Part shown: positions 6,090 to 6,994 of the stretch, in pieces
How positions within the stretch are numbered: the stretch's first letter is position 1
Layout of the letters: each line of letters opens with the position of its first letter
DNA from: an uncultured Planctomycetota bacterium
GTDB lineage: Bacteria; Planctomycetota; SZUA-567; JAFGNG01
Assembly (NCBI GenBank): GCA_947311175.1
Contig: CAMZKK010000067.1
Location: 1-6,994, forward strand
Length of the DNA: 6,994 nt
Direction: 5' to 3'
Notes under the pieces: model-generated
Seen by the model: only the letters and a program-made list of their open reading frames with translations
Databases searched by the model: none
Told to the model about the DNA's origin: nothing
Position numbers and translations under genes: made by a program

Positions 6090-6907
6090 TATTCAGTTTC
6101 CTCGATTAAATCACCTTCAATTTCAAGTGCACATTCTTTACGCAATATCTCCTGTAATTTAGCAGCATCTAGTTTATGTATAACTTCTCCCTTTATTGCA
6201 ACCGAAATATTCCCGGTCTCTTCAGAGACAATAACAACTACTGCATCTGCCTCTTCAGACATTCCAATACCGGCACGATGGCGCGCCCCCATTCCTCGAC
6301 ATAGTTCAATGTTTTCAGTAAATGGCAAAAGGCAGTTAGCAGCAACAATTCTACCTTTTCTGATAATAACCGCTCCATCATGAAGAGGGGTTTTAGGATA
6401 AAAAATAGTGCATAGAAGTTCACTGCCAACCGCAGCATCTAATTTGATTCCACCCTCAATATAGCCGCCTAACTTCGTTTCTCTTTCAATGACAATTATT
6501 GCCCCAATGCTTTTCTTTGACATACTTACCACAGATTTAACAACTTCGCTAAGAATGGTTGTATGACTATCGTTAAAAAAGTTCCAAACAGGAGTCTCGC
6601 CAATCCGAATCAATCCTCTACGAATCTCAGGTTGAAAAACCACAATTACCGCAACAATGGCAATCGCTAACAAATTCTCAATCAGCCACATAATATTTTC
6701 TAATTGCGCAACTTGAGCAATTGCAAGAATGGTAATCAAAAAACCACCATAAAAAATCAAAAGCCCCTTGAGGATACCAGCCCCTCTCGTGCCTCGCATA
6801 AAATAAATTATTCCATAAATTATCACCGTAAGAATAACAATCTCAAAAAGTGGACTCCAAAATCCATGGGGATACACACTTAGAGTTTTAAACCATGAGT
6901 TAAGCAT
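6089..6907 (-). CDS. cdaA: Membrane-bound diadenylate cyclase (c-di-AMP synthase), CdaA type
   Basis: CdaA joins two ATP molecules to make cyclic di-AMP, a second messenger for potassium, osmotic and cell-wall balance. At 272 residues it fits the CdaA class: three hydrophobic segments at about 20-36, 44-66 and 73-91, then the cytosolic DisA_N (DAC) domain at about 95-255. The ATP/metal motif is DGA at 177-179 (PLHDGAVII), and SEETGNIS (228-235) is the usual later motif. The hallmark GTRHR is GARHR here (G207-R211), so the Thr is Ala. The gene overlaps folP by 8 nt and cdaR by 1 nt, so synthase and partner are translated together. The start has AGGAATAAAAATG. The altered motif may be lineage-typical or may affect activity; the catalytic Asp is intact. 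Confidence 0.93.
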   Translation of the reverse strand: MLNSWFKTLSVYPHGFWSPLFEIVILTVIIYGIIYFMRGTRGAGILKGLLIFYGGFLITILAIAQVAQLENIMWLIENLLAIAIVAVIVVFQPEIRRGLIRIGETPVWNFFNDSHTTILSEVVKSVVSMSKKSIGAIIVIERETKLGGYIEGGIKLDAAVGSELLCTIFYPKTPLHDGAVIIRKGRIVAANCLLPFTENIELCRGMGARHRAGIGMSEEADAVVVIVSEETGNISVAIKGEVIHKLDAAKLQEILRKECALEIEGDLIEETE

Positions 6908-6994
6908 TTTTATTCCTATGTTTCATAATAGTATCAACAACCTTTACCGCTTGCACGGTTTCTTTGACATCATGCACCCTTAATATATCAGCAC
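6900..6994 (-). CDS. folP: Dihydropteroate synthase, C-terminal end (truncated by the window edge)
   Basis: Only the last 30 codons and the stop are here; the 5' part is to the right of the window. The fragment begins ADILRVHDVKETVQA and ends with a charged tail (KHRNKNA). The LRVHDV motif, with its Arg and His, is the conserved C-terminal strand of FolP that binds phosphate of the pterin substrate. FolP joins 6-hydroxymethyl-7,8-dihydropterin pyrophosphate with p-aminobenzoate in folate synthesis. The stop codon lies 8 nt inside cdaA, giving an ATGCTTAA overlap. The folP-cdaA order is well known in several bacterial groups. The identification rests on a short piece but the motif and the neighbour agree. 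Confidence 0.85.
   Translation of the reverse strand, partial: ADILRVHDVKETVQAVKVVDTIMKHRNKNA

Noticed and set aside
6238..6438. Minus-strand 66-codon open frame in another frame within cdaA
   Set aside because: It lies inside the conserved diadenylate cyclase domain, which fully explains this DNA.

Overview
All ten genes in this window lie on the minus strand, so transcription runs from the right edge to the left edge. The DNA is AT-rich and the proteins are ordinary bacterial housekeeping types. A folP-cdaA-cdaR-pdxJ block is familiar from Geobacter-type Desulfobacterota and related lineages. The metallophosphoesterase, with its NVGSVGQPRD tail motif and an early NEY...FVGHTH stretch, resembles versions I associate with Planctomycetes/Lentisphaerae-type bacteria. 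I therefore read the source as an AT-rich, probably Gram-negative bacterium of the Desulfobacterota or PVC/Omnitrophota kind. That placement is an inference and is not proven by the sequence.

Right block (6994 to 4388): the last 30 codons of folP (dihydropteroate synthase), then cdaA (membrane c-di-AMP synthase), cdaR/ybbR (its membrane-anchored YbbR-repeat partner) and pdxJ (pyridoxine 5'-phosphate synthase). Junctions are an 8-nt overlap, a 1-nt TAATG overlap and a 13-nt gap, so this looks like one operon. The glmM gene that often follows cdaR is not present; pdxJ follows directly.

Centre (4387 to 4270): a 118-nt AT-rich gap with a plausible promoter for the next block.

Left-centre block (4269 to 561): dapA (lysine/diaminopimelate synthesis), a metallophosphoesterase, a small stand-alone lipoyl-domain plus E3-binding-domain protein, acpS (holo-ACP synthase) and a FabF-like ketoacyl-ACP synthase. 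Gaps are 9 nt, 6 nt, a 1-nt overlap and a 1-nt (or 4-nt) overlap, so the last three genes are probably translationally coupled. AcpS would activate the carrier protein that the ketosynthase uses. The lipoyl protein has an intact lipoylation lysine but no acyltransferase domain, and its role here is unclear.

Left edge (560 to 1): a 111-nt gap with a 7-bp inverted repeat, then the receiver domain of a response regulator whose C-terminal part lies beyond the window.

Most of this is core metabolism. The points that merit a second look are the catalytic-domain-less lipoyl/E3-binding protein coupled to acpS and a divergent ketosynthase, a Thr-to-Cys change in the DapA proton-relay position, and an altered GTRHR motif in CdaA. 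I see no RNA genes, CRISPR arrays, insertion sequences or phage genes.
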